NCBI GenBank assembly: GCA_009760855.2
Contig: WPIO01000055.1
Location: 1,653,501 to 1,717,500, forward strand
Source: Cristatella mucedo
Lineage: Eukaryota > Bryozoa > Phylactolaemata > Cristatellidae
Length of the DNA: 64,000 bases
Reading direction: 5' to 3'
The notes beneath the pieces were generated by a model that ran no database searches, was not told where the DNA came from, and was given only the letters and a program-made list of their open reading frames with translations. Positions 21,969 to 34,175 of this stretch are shown one piece after another (positions within the stretch are counted from its first letter, which is position 1; each line of letters opens with the position of its first letter). The translations under genes and the position numbers were made by a program.

Positions 21969-22144
21969 CGTTATCCGGTCTATCTAACATAATAACATAA
22001 CATATAACATGTAACATTCTATGACCCCGCGTAGCTATTTATATACGGTATGAATTTTTGAGCATTTATCGTATTTCCCCAAAATACCAATTATGCATTA
22101 GAGCTAATTTTTCAGGTAATTGATAATAATGTAAGGTAATTTTC

Positions 22145-22800
22145 AGCTAATTGATCAGGCGATTGCAGCTGCTGCAAAACTCTGCAGCTAGGCTTGTCTG
22201 TCGTGAGCGTCGCAGTTGCCACATCACACCACTTCTCGCCGACCTGCACTGGCTACCAGTCAAGCAACGGATTGACTTCAAGGTTTTGTCGCTCACTTGT
22301 AGGTTCCTTTATTCTTTGGCTCCAGCCTATCTCTCAGCAGATCTACTCCCCCACCAGGCCAAGCATCGTATCACGTGCTTTACAGAATCTAACTGTTTAC
22401 CTATACATTGTACAAACCCCAAATCTTTGGGAGGCTGTGCCGTTAGTTCGTATGCTCCCAAAGCCTGGAACACACTCCCGATCTGTGTCACGTCATCTCC
22501 TGACTTGACCACATTTAAAAAGAAATTAAAAATGCATCTATTTAGGACAACATTTAGTGGGTCCTTGTGATTCGTCCTTGATGTGCTTATGCGTGCTGAC
22601 ACTGTGCATGCTGCCACTAACCACATTTGCATGCTGACCCTGTGCATGTCACCCCGAACCATGTTATTCATTGTGCTTGTTTATCAAGCATGATTTTACT
22701 CACCATTCAATTGCATTTCCCTTTGTAGCAAATGTAAAGCGCCTAGAAATAGATTTAGTTCTCTCTGAGGGCGCTTTATTAAGTGCATCATCATTATTTT
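22145..22800 (+). mobile_element. LINE-A copy, RT C-terminus and 3' end
   Basis: An open 139-codon frame from 22151: [58 protein letters not shown]. Then the 3' region and hairpin at 22735-22800. 5'-truncated. Confidence 0.93.
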
Positions 22801-22805
22801 TTTTT

Positions 22806-23940
22806 CTTCTAGATGGCCGTCGCAAGTCTCCTGACCCCGAATTCCATCATCGATTTCGTGCGAATCCGTTTCTTGTAGAACCTTTAGTCCCAATCTCTCA
22901 CGTGCAGCAATATAACTCTACTTGAAGGAGCACTTCTTGTCAGTGTAGCTTGGTCTTAGTGTATTGGTAACACGTGTGTCTGTCACACAATTTCTGCTTT
23001 TTTATTACTAATTTCTGTGATTTATTCCTTGAATATGTTATCCAGGCTGTTTGCACGGCACGTTTTGCCGGCCAGGCTTCATACATTTTCCATGCTGATT
23101 TCAGTTCATTTAACTTTCAATGTAGATTTTCCTGTTCAAATGGTTCTTGAATAGTTTGTTCGTTGCAATACAAATGAATTCAAGATAGCGGAAGACAGGC
23201 AGTCATCCCGACGGGAATCTTTATTAGATTATTATTTTCTCTGCACGAGGAAGTTCTGCATGTCGCGAAGTGAGTGAGCGCCCGGTGAATCTCCAACAAT
23301 CGCAGTCTCTTAGCTACCTCTTGTCGCTAAACGAGTGGCACCAATTATTGGACCCACGTTTTTATAACTGCTTGTGTGTACCAGGATTTTTCGGCTTTAA
23401 GAGCATTAATGGCCGAAAAACGTGCAATCTTGGCTTTCTTGCCATTAGATGCGGGCGGGGGTCCCTTTCATCCAGTCGAATTACCAAAATAGAAGTAACA
23501 CATGCACTTTCGTAACAGTGAAGGGAATGCACACTTAAGAGGCACCGGATTATTAGTCTTTTGAGATCCTTGTCGTATAAACACTTAAATTTAATCCATA
23601 GCAATCACGTTGGACCGTTGGCATTTAGAAAAAGCGATGCTATCAACAAAGGATGATCTACTTATAGATTATCCGCTTCAGGAAATAGTGGCTGCCGATC
23701 CGATCCACAATTGCTCTTCGTAGAATTTTCCTCGTCCACCGGTTGACTGAGGTTACCGTCCTCCGCTGGCCATTTTCAGACCATTTTTGGACCGTTTTCG
23801 GACCATCCAAACTTCTTCTCTTTGCAGAAAGCCATAAGATTTGTGCCCCGGGAGTCATCCGCAATTACTTCCTTTTATTTGCCGCATGGAATAGCTATGT
23901 CTTTTTGCACTCATCGCATTTGAGGGTAAACATTTTAATC
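22806..23940. other. AT-rich, nothing recognised
   Basis: No motif-bearing frame. A few degenerate GGACC(A/G)TTTT repeats lie at 23770-23810. Confidence 0.4.
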
Positions 23941-23944
23941 CCAA

Positions 23945-24178
23945 TAAATCGTCCTTGATGGGCTATGTATGCTGACACTGCATGCGGCCACTAACCATAT
24001 TTGCATGCTGACCCTGTACATGTCACCCCTAACCATGGTATGCTTTTTATCATTGAGAATGCTACCACTAACAATTCGATCGTGTTTCCTTTGCAGCAAA
24101 TGTAAAGCGCCGAGAAAAAGGCTCTCCGAGCTCTCTGAGATAAAGCTTTATCAAGTGTATCAATATTATTATTATTAT
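23945..24178 (+). mobile_element. LINE-A 3' end
   Basis: 3' region from TCGTCCTTGATGGGC to hairpin and ATT tail, diverged in the hairpin loop. Confidence 0.85.
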
Positions 24179-24179
24179 G

Positions 24180-24475
24180 GTTGAATGGCTAGCATGCTCA
24201 ATAAACAAATAATAAAAATTAAAAAATTAAATAACAACAAACAACAAGAATATCATGATTAGGGTGACATGCACAGGGTCAGCATCAAGTGTGGTTAGTG
24301 GCAGCATGCAGTGTCAGCACGCATAAGCATATGAAGGACGAATCACGCGGACCCACTATGTGCTGTGATAAATATATGCGTTTTTGATTTCTTTCTAAAT
24401 GTGGTCAAGTCACGGGATGTCGTGACGGAAGTCGGAAGTGAGTTCCAGGCTTTGGGAGCATACGAACTAGAGGGT
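24180..24475 (-). mobile_element. LINE-A 3' region, inverted partner lacking its tail
   Basis: ATGATTAGGGTGACATGCAC, then GTTCCAGGCTTTGGGAGCAT: 3' region of LINE-A on the minus strand, starting directly after the + strand tail. Confidence 0.85.
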
Positions 24476-24810
24476 TAAATCGTCAATAGTCGGTCAGTTT
24501 CTTACCAATTGTAGCCAAGTTTCAGTCAAGACAAGCACGTCGACGCCTTTTTCAGAAAGAGTGCCGCTTATTAATAGGGGTTCATTACACATTGAACGAG
24601 GATTCCAAAGTCAAGCATTAAGTTGGGCCGCCGGAGTAATATCAGGCCTGATGACCACTAAGTTAGAGTGATTCACAGAAACGCTTGAGAGAACACTCGC
24701 TGAGCGGTTCAAGGCAACGCTAGGAATAACCGGCCCCCTTCGTCGGCTACACGTCGAGCTTTTCTTCATTTTAAAATCCACGGATCTTAGCAGCAGCAAC
24801 AACATCTAGG
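24476..24810 (-). mobile_element. LINE fragment, APE-type endonuclease N-terminus
   Basis: Minus-strand translation from 24805: NHSNLVVIRPDITPAAQLNA, then a stop and a frame change, NPRSMCNEPLLISGTLSEKG and VDVLVLTETWLQLVRN. The pattern NxRSxxNKxxxxxxxIxxxxxDVLxLTETWL marks the start of the APE endonuclease of CR1/L2-like LINEs. It is the only clear endonuclease piece in the window. Confidence 0.8.
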
Positions 24811-25084
24811 AGTGCATTTGAACGACGATAACAAAGCGATAATAGATGCACGAAAACTAATAAGCAGGTTACTAGCCGCCGGCGCATTTAACACCGGCGC
24901 CGGCTTGGCGGTACCAGCGCCAAGAGTTTGGCGTTTAGACGTCCACAGGCACGTAATTTCTTACGCACTACGGTTAAACAAAAAACGGATAGGCTTTAAA
25001 CAGGTCTTAGCTGCACAGGTTTTCGTAAAAGATGTTTGTAAGAACTTCAATTTTCGGAAGAGAATTCTCCAACGGAGAAGAAAT

Positions 25085-25850
25085 GCCAGTAGCGCCTTTT
25101 GTCGGAAGGCGAGAATCTACGCTTTCACTTCTATGCGGATGACACTCAGTTGACCGGTGCTTTGATCCCACCCAGTCCTCTAGCGCGTCAAATTCTCTCA
25201 ACTCCCTTGCTGCATGTATTGATGATATTCTCACATGGATGGCAGCAAAAATTGAATGATCATAAAACCGACTTGCTGAAATCGGAAAGGTCGGCGCTCA
25301 CAATCGGCTCTGCCAGCATATGCCCTGTTGAATCTGCACGAAATCTAGGCGTCTTGATAAAAAAAAGTGACCTTTCATTAGACGACCACGATCAGCTCCA
25401 CAGTCAAGTCTGCCTACTTTCAGCTACATAATATTGATAAAGTTCGGGCTTGCTTAGACAGGAATACCACATCTAAATTGGTCCATGCATTTGCGATACC
25501 CCGTCTTGATTTCTGTAACTCAAGGCTTGCTGGCGTACCGCCCTGTGCAATCAGGCGCTTACAGCTGGTGCAAAACTCTGCAGCTAGGCTTGTCTGTCGT
25601 GAGCGTCGCAGTTGCCACATCACACCACTTCCCGAGGACCTGCACTGGCTCCCAGTCAAGCAACGCATCGACTTCAAGGTTTTGTTACTCGCTTTTAGGT
25701 CCCTTCATTCTTTGGCTCCAGCCTACAGCTATCAGATCTAATCCCCCACCAAGAAAAGCATAGTACCACTTGCTTTTCGATATCTAATTGCTTACCTATA
25801 CCTCACACGAACCTAAAATCCTTTGGAGACCATGCCGGAATTGGGAGCTT
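25085..25850 (+). mobile_element. LINE-A copy with RT catalytic motif
   Basis: Frame 25099-25431 has FHFYADDTQL (RT motif C, the catalytic Asp pair), then ARNLGVLIKKSDLSLDDH. After a frame change come KVRACLDRNTTSKLVHAFAI and [18 protein letters not shown]. It is truncated on both sides. Confidence 0.92.
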
Positions 25851-25877
25851 ACGAACTAATCGAGTGCTCCCAAGCTT

Positions 25878-25948
25878 ACTAATAATGATAATGCACTTGA
25901 TAAAGCGCCCTCAGAGAATTCAATCTCTTCCTAGGCGCTTTACATTGG
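25878..25948 (-). mobile_element. LINE-A 3' hairpin, inverted partner
   Basis: AATAATGATAATGCACTTGATAAAGCGCCC and GGCGCTTTACATT on the minus strand, abutting the + copy that follows; again tail-outward. Confidence 0.85.
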
Positions 25949-25949
25949 A

Positions 25950-26236
25950 ACTCACTTTCGAATTACGTCACGACGCACCTTTTTAGGACAGCATTTAATG
26001 GGTCTATGCCATTCGTGCTGTATGTGCTTATGCGTGCTGACACTATGCATGCTGTCACTAAGCGTATTTGCATGCTAATCCTGTGCATGCCACCTCCTGC
26101 CATCACGCCTGTTGTTCATTGAGCATGCTACCACTAACCATTTGATCGTGCTTCCTTGCAGCGAATGTAAAGTGCCTAGAAAGAGATTTAGTTCTCTGAG
26201 GATGCTATAACAAATGCATTATTATTATCATTATCG
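25950..26236 (+). mobile_element. LINE-A 3' end
   Basis: From GGAACTCACTTTCG (RT C-terminus) through TGCGTGCTGACACTATGCA to hairpin and ATT tail. Confidence 0.88.
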
Positions 26237-26584
26237 CTGACGCCGAGCTTCCGGTAAAGCATACAGTTGCTCGCTGGCGCGAAAAGACCATCGTGGCAGC
26301 TTCCGTTCTCCGGGACCCGAGAGCGCCTGCGATGGGCGTCGGCTGCTGCGGCTCGGCCTTTGCACCAGAAAGTCGTTCGAGGCGCCCGCGGTTGACCGTT
26401 GACCTCGCCGCGTCTGCGGCGAGGGCTGCGGTTTCCGTGGTCGACCGTGAGTCCCCGTCGTAGCAGGCTGTGAGGCTCGGCTCTCCAAACGCCCGTCAAT
26501 GAATGCAAGCTGCCGCACGCGTCGCTCAGACGCCACGATCGACGACTGTCGTTCAATGAGAACTTCCGCGGTCAGGTCCATCAT
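26231..26584 (-). CDS. unrecognised 117-codon frame
   Basis: No family recognised. The frame starts at ATG 26584-26582 and reads MMDLTAEVLIERQSSIVASE, then RRVRQLAFIDGRLESRASQP, a likely helix, followed by a basic Pro/Gln-rich region (RGRPRKPQP-like in style, with TRRGQRS). It is more GC-rich than its AT-rich surroundings and lies between LINE pieces. A second minus frame overlaps. It could be an exon, a captured fragment or chance. Confidence 0.2.
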   Translation of the reverse strand: MMDLTAEVLIERQSSIVASERRVRQLAFIDGRLESRASQPATTGTHGRPRKPQPSPQTRRGQRSTAGASNDFLVQRPSRSSRRPSQALSGPGERKLPRWSFRASEQLYALPEARRQR

Positions 26585-27310
26585 GCCTTACATAGCGGCA
26601 AGGTCGGAAATCGGACGTAATCGGGGTTGCATGAATTGACACGTCGCACCGCTCATAAGCCTGCCTGTTGCTGCCGTTTCAAAAACCGTTTCCAATTCAA
26701 ACTTCCGAGCCTCAAGCTTCAAGTACAGAACTTCGTGGGACTTCGAGCTGCTGCGAGCTGATGCAAACTGGCAGCCTTCAACTTGGTTCAAATACGCATT
26801 TGGTTTTCTTTGATTCGGGGTTTGAGGCTGGATGGGCATTGCTAGCAGGTCAGTCATCGACCTACGGATTTCTACAAGACAAGCTTACACAACTGATCCA
26901 AACTTTATTACAACGGATCCAAACAGGATAGACGTAGTAACTTGTTCTCCTAAAACAGAGACTCACTCTGAGAATGGAGTCATTGTGTCTGAAAAAATAA
27001 GATATTGGTGCGTTGGAATATAGTTTGTTCTTGGAGCGAGTAGCTTAAATTGAGAAGAGTCTCAAGTGATAAGTGGTTTTGCACGCTACTTCTATACACC
27101 CGTATATGAATCAACGGTAGACAAGCCAACGAAAACAGAACAATGTGGCCAACTAGTGAATTGGTAAGTGGAATCATCTTAACCGCTACAAATGAAAAGG
27201 GGATTAATCGGACTGTGCGTTCAAGTATTTAAATTTTAGTTATAATACATAGAAAGGTAATATAGACATATCAATAAATATATTAACATATAGAATATTA
27301 GCTGATTTAA
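26585..27310. other. nothing recognised
   Basis: Short frames only. Confidence 0.4.
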
Positions 27311-27314
27311 CAGC

Positions 27315-27500
27315 CTCTCTTGTATTGCGGCAGACGAGCCTTAATTGCTATCACCTTGGTTTGCATTTGGCGATAAAGGATCGCCCGCTGCACTGCAGCA
27401 TATCGCCCGCGGCAGTATTCGAACCCACGACCTCGATCGTGAAGGGGAGCGCCATACCTCCTGGGTTATCACGGCCCTCAGAATCACCGGTTTATCCAAT
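27315..27500 (-). mobile_element. SINE-A copy
   Basis: Reverse complement: A-box-like head, B box TCGTGGGTTCGAATACTG, then GGGCGATCCTTTATCGCC and the downstream hairpin region. Same order as the + strand copies at 46.7, 48.0 and 50.5 kb. Confidence 0.8.
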
Positions 27501-28477
27501 GTCTTAGGCTGGGTCAGAGCACTTAAGCCTCCAATTAATACGAAAGATCTTGGATGCGGAAAATTAGGACAGCAGAATCAAGTTTCGTATCTGAAATATA
27601 ATTTAATCAAACGTGAAAGCAAGAGTCTATGAGTACTTTGAGCTCATATGTGACTGACTCTGCAGCTGTTGTAGTTCCTCGTGGTAATTACGATTCAATC
27701 TCTTTGTAAAGCATGTAAAACGGTTTTTCAAAATCTCATTACCCCATTGATGATATTGAAAATAGGCAATAGGCGATAATCATTTCGATTTAAGCGTTCG
27801 AGGAGATATATAATAAATACTGAGTTAGAAATTGACACTGTTGGCATGATTGCAGTGCATGTCGCTGTTAATTATACTGTCTACCTTAGGACTAACGTTG
27901 CGGTTCAAATAAGCAATAGCAAATTGCAAAATGCAAATTAGCATTGGTGATACTCTACGATTCTTGTCTCATTTTAATAAGTGACTTGCTATCCAAACTT
28001 AGGTGGCGGCGAACCTTACGGCAGTTAAGCTATGAACTTAATTTGCCTTTGTAAGACTTGGAAATAAAATGAAACTTTTTGATTGATGCTGTGTAACTTG
28101 AATCGAAGCTCATTGCAAGCTAATTCATCCGGCGATGAATTAAATTAATTTCTCAGACGTAGATAACTTTCAATGCTTATCCTTATTGGTCATGGATACA
28201 AATTGAGGTAAGAAATTAGATCTCAACTTTGAGAGTCCCAGTATTCTTACCATAGTCACTTAGCAACCTCAATTCCATTGATATCATAGCTTTAGCCTTA
28301 CTTATCAAGCTGATAATCCATAAATGGAAAATTCAAGCATAGTAGTAACAACAGGAATGAGGAAATAAATATAGGAAGATGGCAAAGACTCCCTGAAGGG
28401 CAATGTCGCCATAACATACTTGGCACTATGAAGTTTACAGTTATCACGGTTCAGGAGTACTTGACACATTTTTTGCA
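27501..28477. other. AT-rich, nothing recognised
   Basis: No coding or repeat signal. Confidence 0.4.
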
Positions 28478-28479
28478 GA

Positions 28480-30280
28480 TGTTAAGACTGCGTGTCGCTT
28501 CCGCCGCCGACGGGCGCGGGAGGGAGTTGCAGCGCAGGAGGAGGAGGAGAAGGAGGAGAAGGAGGAGGAGGAGGAGGAGGAGGAGGAGGAGGAGGAGGAG
28601 GAGGAGGAGGAGGAGGAGGAGGAGGAGGAGGAGGAGGAGGAGGAGGAGGAGGAGGCCGCCAGGAAGAAAAGCTAGCCCGAGCGCGAGTCGCCCTCGATCT
28701 CATCGGAGCCTGCGTTGCAGCGGAGGCGTCGAAATAGTAACTTTCGACCGTTATCTCTGCGTGTTGACCGCGTGGTCGATTGGGGGGGGGGCCGCCGCTT
28801 TAAAATGGTCGGACAATCCCCGCGAAATGTCTCCAACAGGACGCGACCCGCACGCTCGAATCAGCGCTCGGGCGCCCTGCGTCGCCGACGCGCCGACCGC
28901 AGCGCTTCTCCCACCCCCGCTGATCCGGCTTCCAGGAGGCTGGCGCCGAGGAGGGAGAGAGTGAGCTCAGCGCTCCTCTCCTGGCTCAGCCGCCGACGGA
29001 CCGCCGCTGACGGACGCGCTACCGACGCGACGGACCATCGCGGACGAGATACCATGATGGACGAGATCTAAGCTGCTCGTGAGAGCTCGGTCACGAGCGG
29101 CTCAAATGCAGGCTGCCAAGATAAATACGATTGGCAGCGGCGCTTGCATGCCACCTCGTCGACGCGCTGACCGAGCAGGAGAAGGAGGGGGTTGGGATCG
29201 GTTGCGGCAGGCTCGGGCAGGCGCTGCAGGTGACGGCGACTCCCATCACCCACACCCCTCCCACGATGCCCCGGCTGTGACGTCAGATGCTCGGAGGTTA
29301 AGGCCGACTCAAATTGTCTGTCCTCCGTCGGTTTGCCGCTGCGAGCCATTTTGCTCCGTCGACCCACCTTGCTCGCCCAGTAGGACCTGCCGCGGCGGTT
29401 TTCACGAATATCAAGTAAGCTGCGCGTGTCGCTGGAGTCGTATATACTGCAGGTGTAATCAGAATGGTCGCCTGTCGTTATGGGCAGTGTCTGGAGGCAT
29501 TGCGAGATATAGGTCACCGCGTTGGGCCGTCGTTCCGCTGATTCTCCCTTGCTCGCATCCTAGCGTGTGAACAGTCTGGTCAAGCGTGATCAATTTTAGG
29601 AAGGCGAACGCCGCTGGAAATGCATTTCGTGGAGTGTATTTGTTTTATTCGTTGTATGCCACTTTGCATCTTAGTCAGCTATGATTCACGACTTCATTAT
29701 TCTGAAAAATCGCGTTCTCGTGTAGATACTGTGCGTGCTTTTGTCTGGAATCGTGCTTATGTTTTGAAACAATACAATTTGGGACTGATTTCCGTAGCCG
29801 ACCGACCGACGGCGGGGGTTCACGTTTGATTTCCGTCGCTCATATTTTCCTTCGCTCGCCTTCCAGCACGCGTACAAAAGCACGCGTACTGTTTTCGTAC
29901 GCGGTGTTGGCTGCCGCGCCCCTACCTTACCGCACCATAATGCGCCGCTCGTTATCCGTCGATGTCCATACGTACGTACATCGCGCTCCCTCTCGTTACG
30001 GCCTCTACCACTTCCGACAGCCATCATTGCTGACTTGCCCTTCCGGAATCCGGAAATTATGTACGAATGCCCTCTTTTCGGCTAACATCTATGTCTAGCA
30101 CGCAGACGGAGTTATGATAAGATGCAGCATTCACCGTTCTCGGGATGGTCTATAATACGGAAATACCATTACTAATTCGCTGCATTTTCTTATCTGCCGG
30201 TCTTGCCCACGAACAGTCTCACCTGCTCAAGAAGCCTGCGTTTGTAGCCATTTCGCTGTGCTGCTTGTTGTTTATAATAA
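28480..30280. other. GC-rich island, no gene recognised
   Basis: 28.48-29.35 kb is markedly GC-rich with many CpG, flanked by AT-rich DNA; it may be a promoter region or a cluster of first exons. A TTTTTTGCAG acceptor-like site ends at 28479. The poly-Glu frame after it ends AARKKS, stop. No protein family is recognisable, and 29.35-30.28 kb shows nothing. Confidence 0.35.
28538..28656 (+). repeat. (GGA)n microsatellite, about 119 bases
   Basis: GGA/GAG trinucleotide repeat with two GAA steps near its start. All three forward frames stay open across it (poly-Glu, poly-Gly, poly-Arg), so frame length here is not evidence of coding. Confidence 0.97.
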
Positions 30281-30282
30281 AT

Positions 30283-30329
<47 letters not shown>

Positions 30330-30366
30330 CATATATGTATGCATATATATATATATATATATATAT
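30281..30366. repeat. (CA)n-(TA)n compound microsatellite
   Basis: Eight CA units run into TA repeats with TGTATGCATA interruptions. Confidence 0.95.
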
Positions 30367-33230
30367 TAATAGGTCGTTTGTTATCGTAGCGATAACCATT
30401 TTGAGTTGCCGGCCCCCAGTCGCTTGTGTCCTACTTGGGAGTGGGTGAGGTCTGTGTAGTTACCCACCGCGGTGTGAAGACAGCTCGTTTGCACCAAAGC
30501 AGGCCTTTTTATTTTTCGATTTGGTTCCGCTCCTCTGTTTGCTCTCCTGGTTTAAGTTAATAGTTTAGCATGTTCTAATGAGGTGTAAACGTGTCTGGTG
30601 CTGCTTGTGGAAACTGGTACCTGTCAAAATTCATGAGCGTGATTTTGCAAGTTTTGAAGATAAATTTCCCTACTGAGCTCAGTCAGCTAATACTGTGGAG
30701 GTACTTCACCTAATCTATCTCGCAAGTTGTTTGTGGTTCAACCACGTTGACCGTATGTGTCTCAGTATTTTGAAGCACGAGCCATTTACACTCATCTTAC
30801 GTATAGTCGGGTGCCCAAACTCAAAAGGGGTACCAAGGAGGTGGTTTTGGTGGTGGCCAATCCTTGCTGACATAGGACCCATCGGATAGACCTGTGTCCT
30901 ACAACATACCCATCCTCAGCAATCCTCATGATTGGTCGTCCTTTGAGAGTGTAACGGTTTGGATCTTCCCTTGCCTCATTTTGGGTTTTCTCCATTGCTG
31001 ACTGGAATAGAACACTGCATAACTATGTGCATGCTTTATGTACAATTTGTTTATATGTCATTCAAATGCATGAGCGACTGGACCTCGGCATGTGGCTATT
31101 TGGGCATAGTGTGGTTGAAAGGAGATATTTCTGAAGTGCTTGCATAGTGTCTATAAAGGTAAATAATAATGATACTGATAATAAATCATTTGTATAGCAT
31201 CTTAAGAGCACTAAATCTCACGATTCAAGTCAAGCTCATCTGTAGAGCAGCACAAGGGTCTTGGTGGCTTTTGTACTATTTCTAGAAGGTATCATTATAG
31301 AATTTGCCTGCTGCTGCACAGCTCGAAGAGCTCGTGACCTGACCCGTGTCGTTCAGTGAGAGCACCTCAGTCTTGGCCTAAGGCCCGGTTCGATAAGTTG
31401 CACAATGTAAGGAAGTCTAGCTGGTGGAGCCGTGACCACGAGAACTGGCCGATCGGTGTGCCCCTTCCAAGAATACCAGATCAACTTGGGGAGTGGTCAG
31501 CAGCTCATAACAAGCTAGTCGTTAGTGTTGCTGATAGCCTTAGCAGCAGCCCTTGCCTGCCTGTCAGACACTGGGACTTACAGTGGGGAACTGCAGCTCA
31601 GTCCAGTCTGTCTGAGCAAGTGCAGTGCTCCTACAATGCCGCGATGTGGGGCGTTTGTTGTTTCGCCGTGAGTGACAATGCTGGGCAACAAGTTATTAGT
31701 GTGTCAATTGTAGTAGGCCTCCGCTTAGCTCAGTCGCATGATCCTGCAGCTGATGACCACTTGCCGGCATTGTTTGGTAAGCAATTCGTGGCCGGCCAGG
31801 GAATTCAGTTTGGGAAATGCAGTTCCACTCGAGTGTGCCTCACATGCACACACTTCCTCAATTAGGGGACGTTGGATATAATGAGAGCCTCAAAATGTCC
31901 ACTCGAAGCCTCACCGTCGTTTTCCGGGTACAGATGGCTGGCAGACGGTGCGGTTGTAGGGTACCCGAATTCGTCGTGATGCCATCGGCTGGCCTGCATT
32001 TCTAGCTATCCTTCTAATCAAGGGCAGCACGGCTAGGAGGTAGTGCAGAGAGAGATGGGGAGCCGGGGCTGTGTTCTTTTTTTAAGTATGAGGTTCTTGT
32101 AGCCTCCCCCCCCCCCAACCGGCCCGGGATTCGGTGGAGCCTTGCCGGCAAGCGAAAAGACTGGTGGAAGCTGAGCAATGGAAGCTGAGTGGTGGACTGG
32201 TGGAAGCTGAGCCAATGCAGCTCAATGCAGCACTACTGGCACACCGTGATGACTGGCCATGAAGCAAGGTATCGACCTCTAACCTCCTGAGCTCTCCTTC
32301 TGTCTGTGCTTGGTAGGAGAGCACATTGTGGGGGCAGGGTTCGGGTATTGGGGAGGGGGCCGTGCGACCGGCTGGTCATGACCGCCGACCATCAAGCACT
32401 TGTAGCCAGCTGCCGAGCTGGGTCATGACCTCGCCCATCTGTCTGGTCGAGCTGTCTGCTGTCGAAGGCTAGAAATGTGAAGGCCCTGAAGTCGATGCTG
32501 TGGGGCAGGACTAGCGGGTAGCGTTGACCAAGAGGCACTCGGCTGCCCATATACATGCCTGCATCTGCTGTGGCTATGTGGGCACTCAGATCTCTAGCTT
32601 TGATCATGCATCACATGCTATCCAAGTAGCTGCTATTGTGACACGGCAGCACACATTAGCTGTTTATCTGTAGGCCCCAGGGAGGGTACCTTGCAGGTGC
32701 GGTTGGAAGGCAAAGAAGCACTCCAACCGCAGAAAAGCTGCCGTTAGGTTACTGTCCAGCCCCGTCAAGCGGCTAGCTGAAATTCTTAAGAGTACTAACT
32801 GAAGAGTAGTATATACGTGTGCATGTGAGCCGTTGTAATGCAGGCCTCTTCAAAGGTTGAGAAAAGTTGGAATCATGGGAGGGGGAAGGAAAAACAACCA
32901 TTACTGACCTGATCCCCCCCTTCTCTAGATTACCAACTGAGAAGCCGTGTATGTGTGAGCTTAGATGCTGGAGGCCTATTCAAAGGCTAGATGATTAGAA
33001 TCATGTGGTGTGTCATAAGCTCACTGCCCTGGACCACTAAAGGCCTGTGGGCCGCAACATTTGTCGGTTTGCACATTCGTGTGCCGGCTTGCGCAGTTGT
33101 AGTTTGCTTTCTCAATTGAGTGTCACAGATGTGCACCGATTGATAGGATGCTATGGCAAAGCCACATCGTCAATTGCAAGGACAAGAATCATGTCTCTTT
33201 TGTCTATTTCGCCTGTGACTGCTTTCTTTC
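30367..33230. other. no gene recognised; one degraded LINE-A 3' end
   Basis: A degenerate minus-strand LINE-A terminus (AATAATGATACTGATAATAA, TAGCATCTTAAGAGCACT) lies at 31165-31235. The 169-codon frame at 31356-31865 has no known motif. The right part probably holds the promoter and non-coding first exon of the MARVEL gene. Confidence 0.4.
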
Positions 33231-33234
33231 AGAT

Positions 33235-33330
33235 ATGACTGCTCCTCCAACCAAGGCCAGGGCTGAGCCCATCAAGTTCAACAAGGCCTATTTCCAGTCT
33301 ATACCGTTCATTCTCAAAGTGCTCCAACTT
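33235..33330 (+). CDS. MARVEL-domain membrane protein, coding exon 1
   Basis: Start of a complete four-exon, 152-residue gene (33235-33330, 33625-33789, 39666-39761, 40243-40344). Exon 1 follows GCTTTCTTTCAG (AG at 33231-33232), so at least one non-coding exon lies upstream. It reads MTAPPTKARAEPIKFNKAYF, then QSIPFILKVLQL and GTGAGT. The start is chosen because the ATG comes two bases after the acceptor and the next exons are in phase. MARVEL proteins (CMTM, plasmolipin/MAL-like) are four-pass membrane proteins of vesicle trafficking and membrane apposition. The exon 1 pattern, a basic N-tail then N-x-AYFxSIPxILKxLQL entering TM1, is typical. I cannot decide between CMTM and plasmolipin subfamilies. 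Confidence 0.9.
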
Positions 33331-33624
33331 GTGAGTGTTGCTGAGCGTCGCAAGCCAGCCCGGCACGGATCGTCACTCACTTAATTGCCCGGTCCCTTCT
33401 TTCTACGCATGTCTCTTTGAGTGAGCATTACTTAACTTTCCCAATTTTTTCGAACATACAGCGAGTAATGTCGGCTTGTGTGAAGATGCACCGGGCTGCT
33501 GCTGCAGGAGCCCTGTGCATTGGCCGTGGTTGTCTTGGCAGGCATGAATCTGTGATGCCGCCACTTGTTGCGGAAAGCGATTCGCGCCTGTTTTCTGACA
33601 AGTACTTGATGGAGCTCTTTGCAG

Positions 33625-33789
33625 GCACTATCGATACCGATCGTTGTGCTCGCTCAGCAGTACTGGGGGAACGAGATGATAATATACATATCGTTTGCTG
33701 GCGTCTTTGGAGCCTGCACCACTGTGATGTGGATCCTCATGTTTGCCAGCAATGTGAACGCTCGCTTTCCAGCGTTCTTTCCAGTTTTG
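33625..33789 (+). CDS. MARVEL-domain membrane protein, coding exon 2
   Basis: Residues 33-87. After GGAGCTCTTTGCAG it reads ALSIPIVVLAQQYWGNEMII, then YISFAGVFGACTTVMWILMF and ASNVNARFPAFFPVL, ending before GTGAGT. It holds the end of TM1 (about 23-44), a short YWGNE loop and TM2 (about 50-72), then a basic/aromatic linker NVNARFP matching the family's loop before TM3 (LxxRxP). All three introns of the gene are phase 0. A 5.9-kb intron follows, containing LINE, SINE and an antisense candidate gene. Confidence 0.92.
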
Positions 33790-34079
33790 GTGAGTGGCGA
33801 TGACTTATTGACTGTTCTGCCATGCCGCGTAGGGACATGGACCCGCGATTGGTACTCGGGCTTGTGCAGAATTGCTCTCATGCATGTTGCTGTGCTGAGG
33901 CCATCTTCCACTAGACAGAGCAGTTCTTGTGAAAAGCACGAAGTAAATGCAGTTGTTACTGTCTTCACTCATAGATCCATAGCAGTGAAATTATGCATGT
34001 TGAGAACATGCTTATTAACAGGAGCGTGATTTACCTGTAGTGGTACGCTGATTATCACTCAGCTTGCAGTGGCAGCAGT

Positions 34080-34175
34080 GTAATGCTTGGCAGGACTACA
34101 GGACTCGGGCCCACGACCTGGTTCCCTTAGTGCGAGCACCTTACCCCCTAGGCTTAACTTGGAATTACTAGTGTA
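34080..34175 (-). mobile_element. tRNA-like SINE fragment (SINE-B type head)
   Basis: Reverse complement: GGGTAAGGTGCTCGCACTAA (A-box side) and GTCGTGGGCCCGAGTCCTG (B box). No tail seen. Within MARVEL intron 2. Confidence 0.6.

Noticed and set aside
28492-28737. Poly-Gly frame ending RQEEKLARARVALDLIGACV
   Set aside because: All three forward frames are open through the GGA repeat, so length carries no information; no support for this frame over the others.
31356-31865. 169-codon + strand frame
   Set aside because: No motif, no matching splice context, ordinary composition; likely chance.
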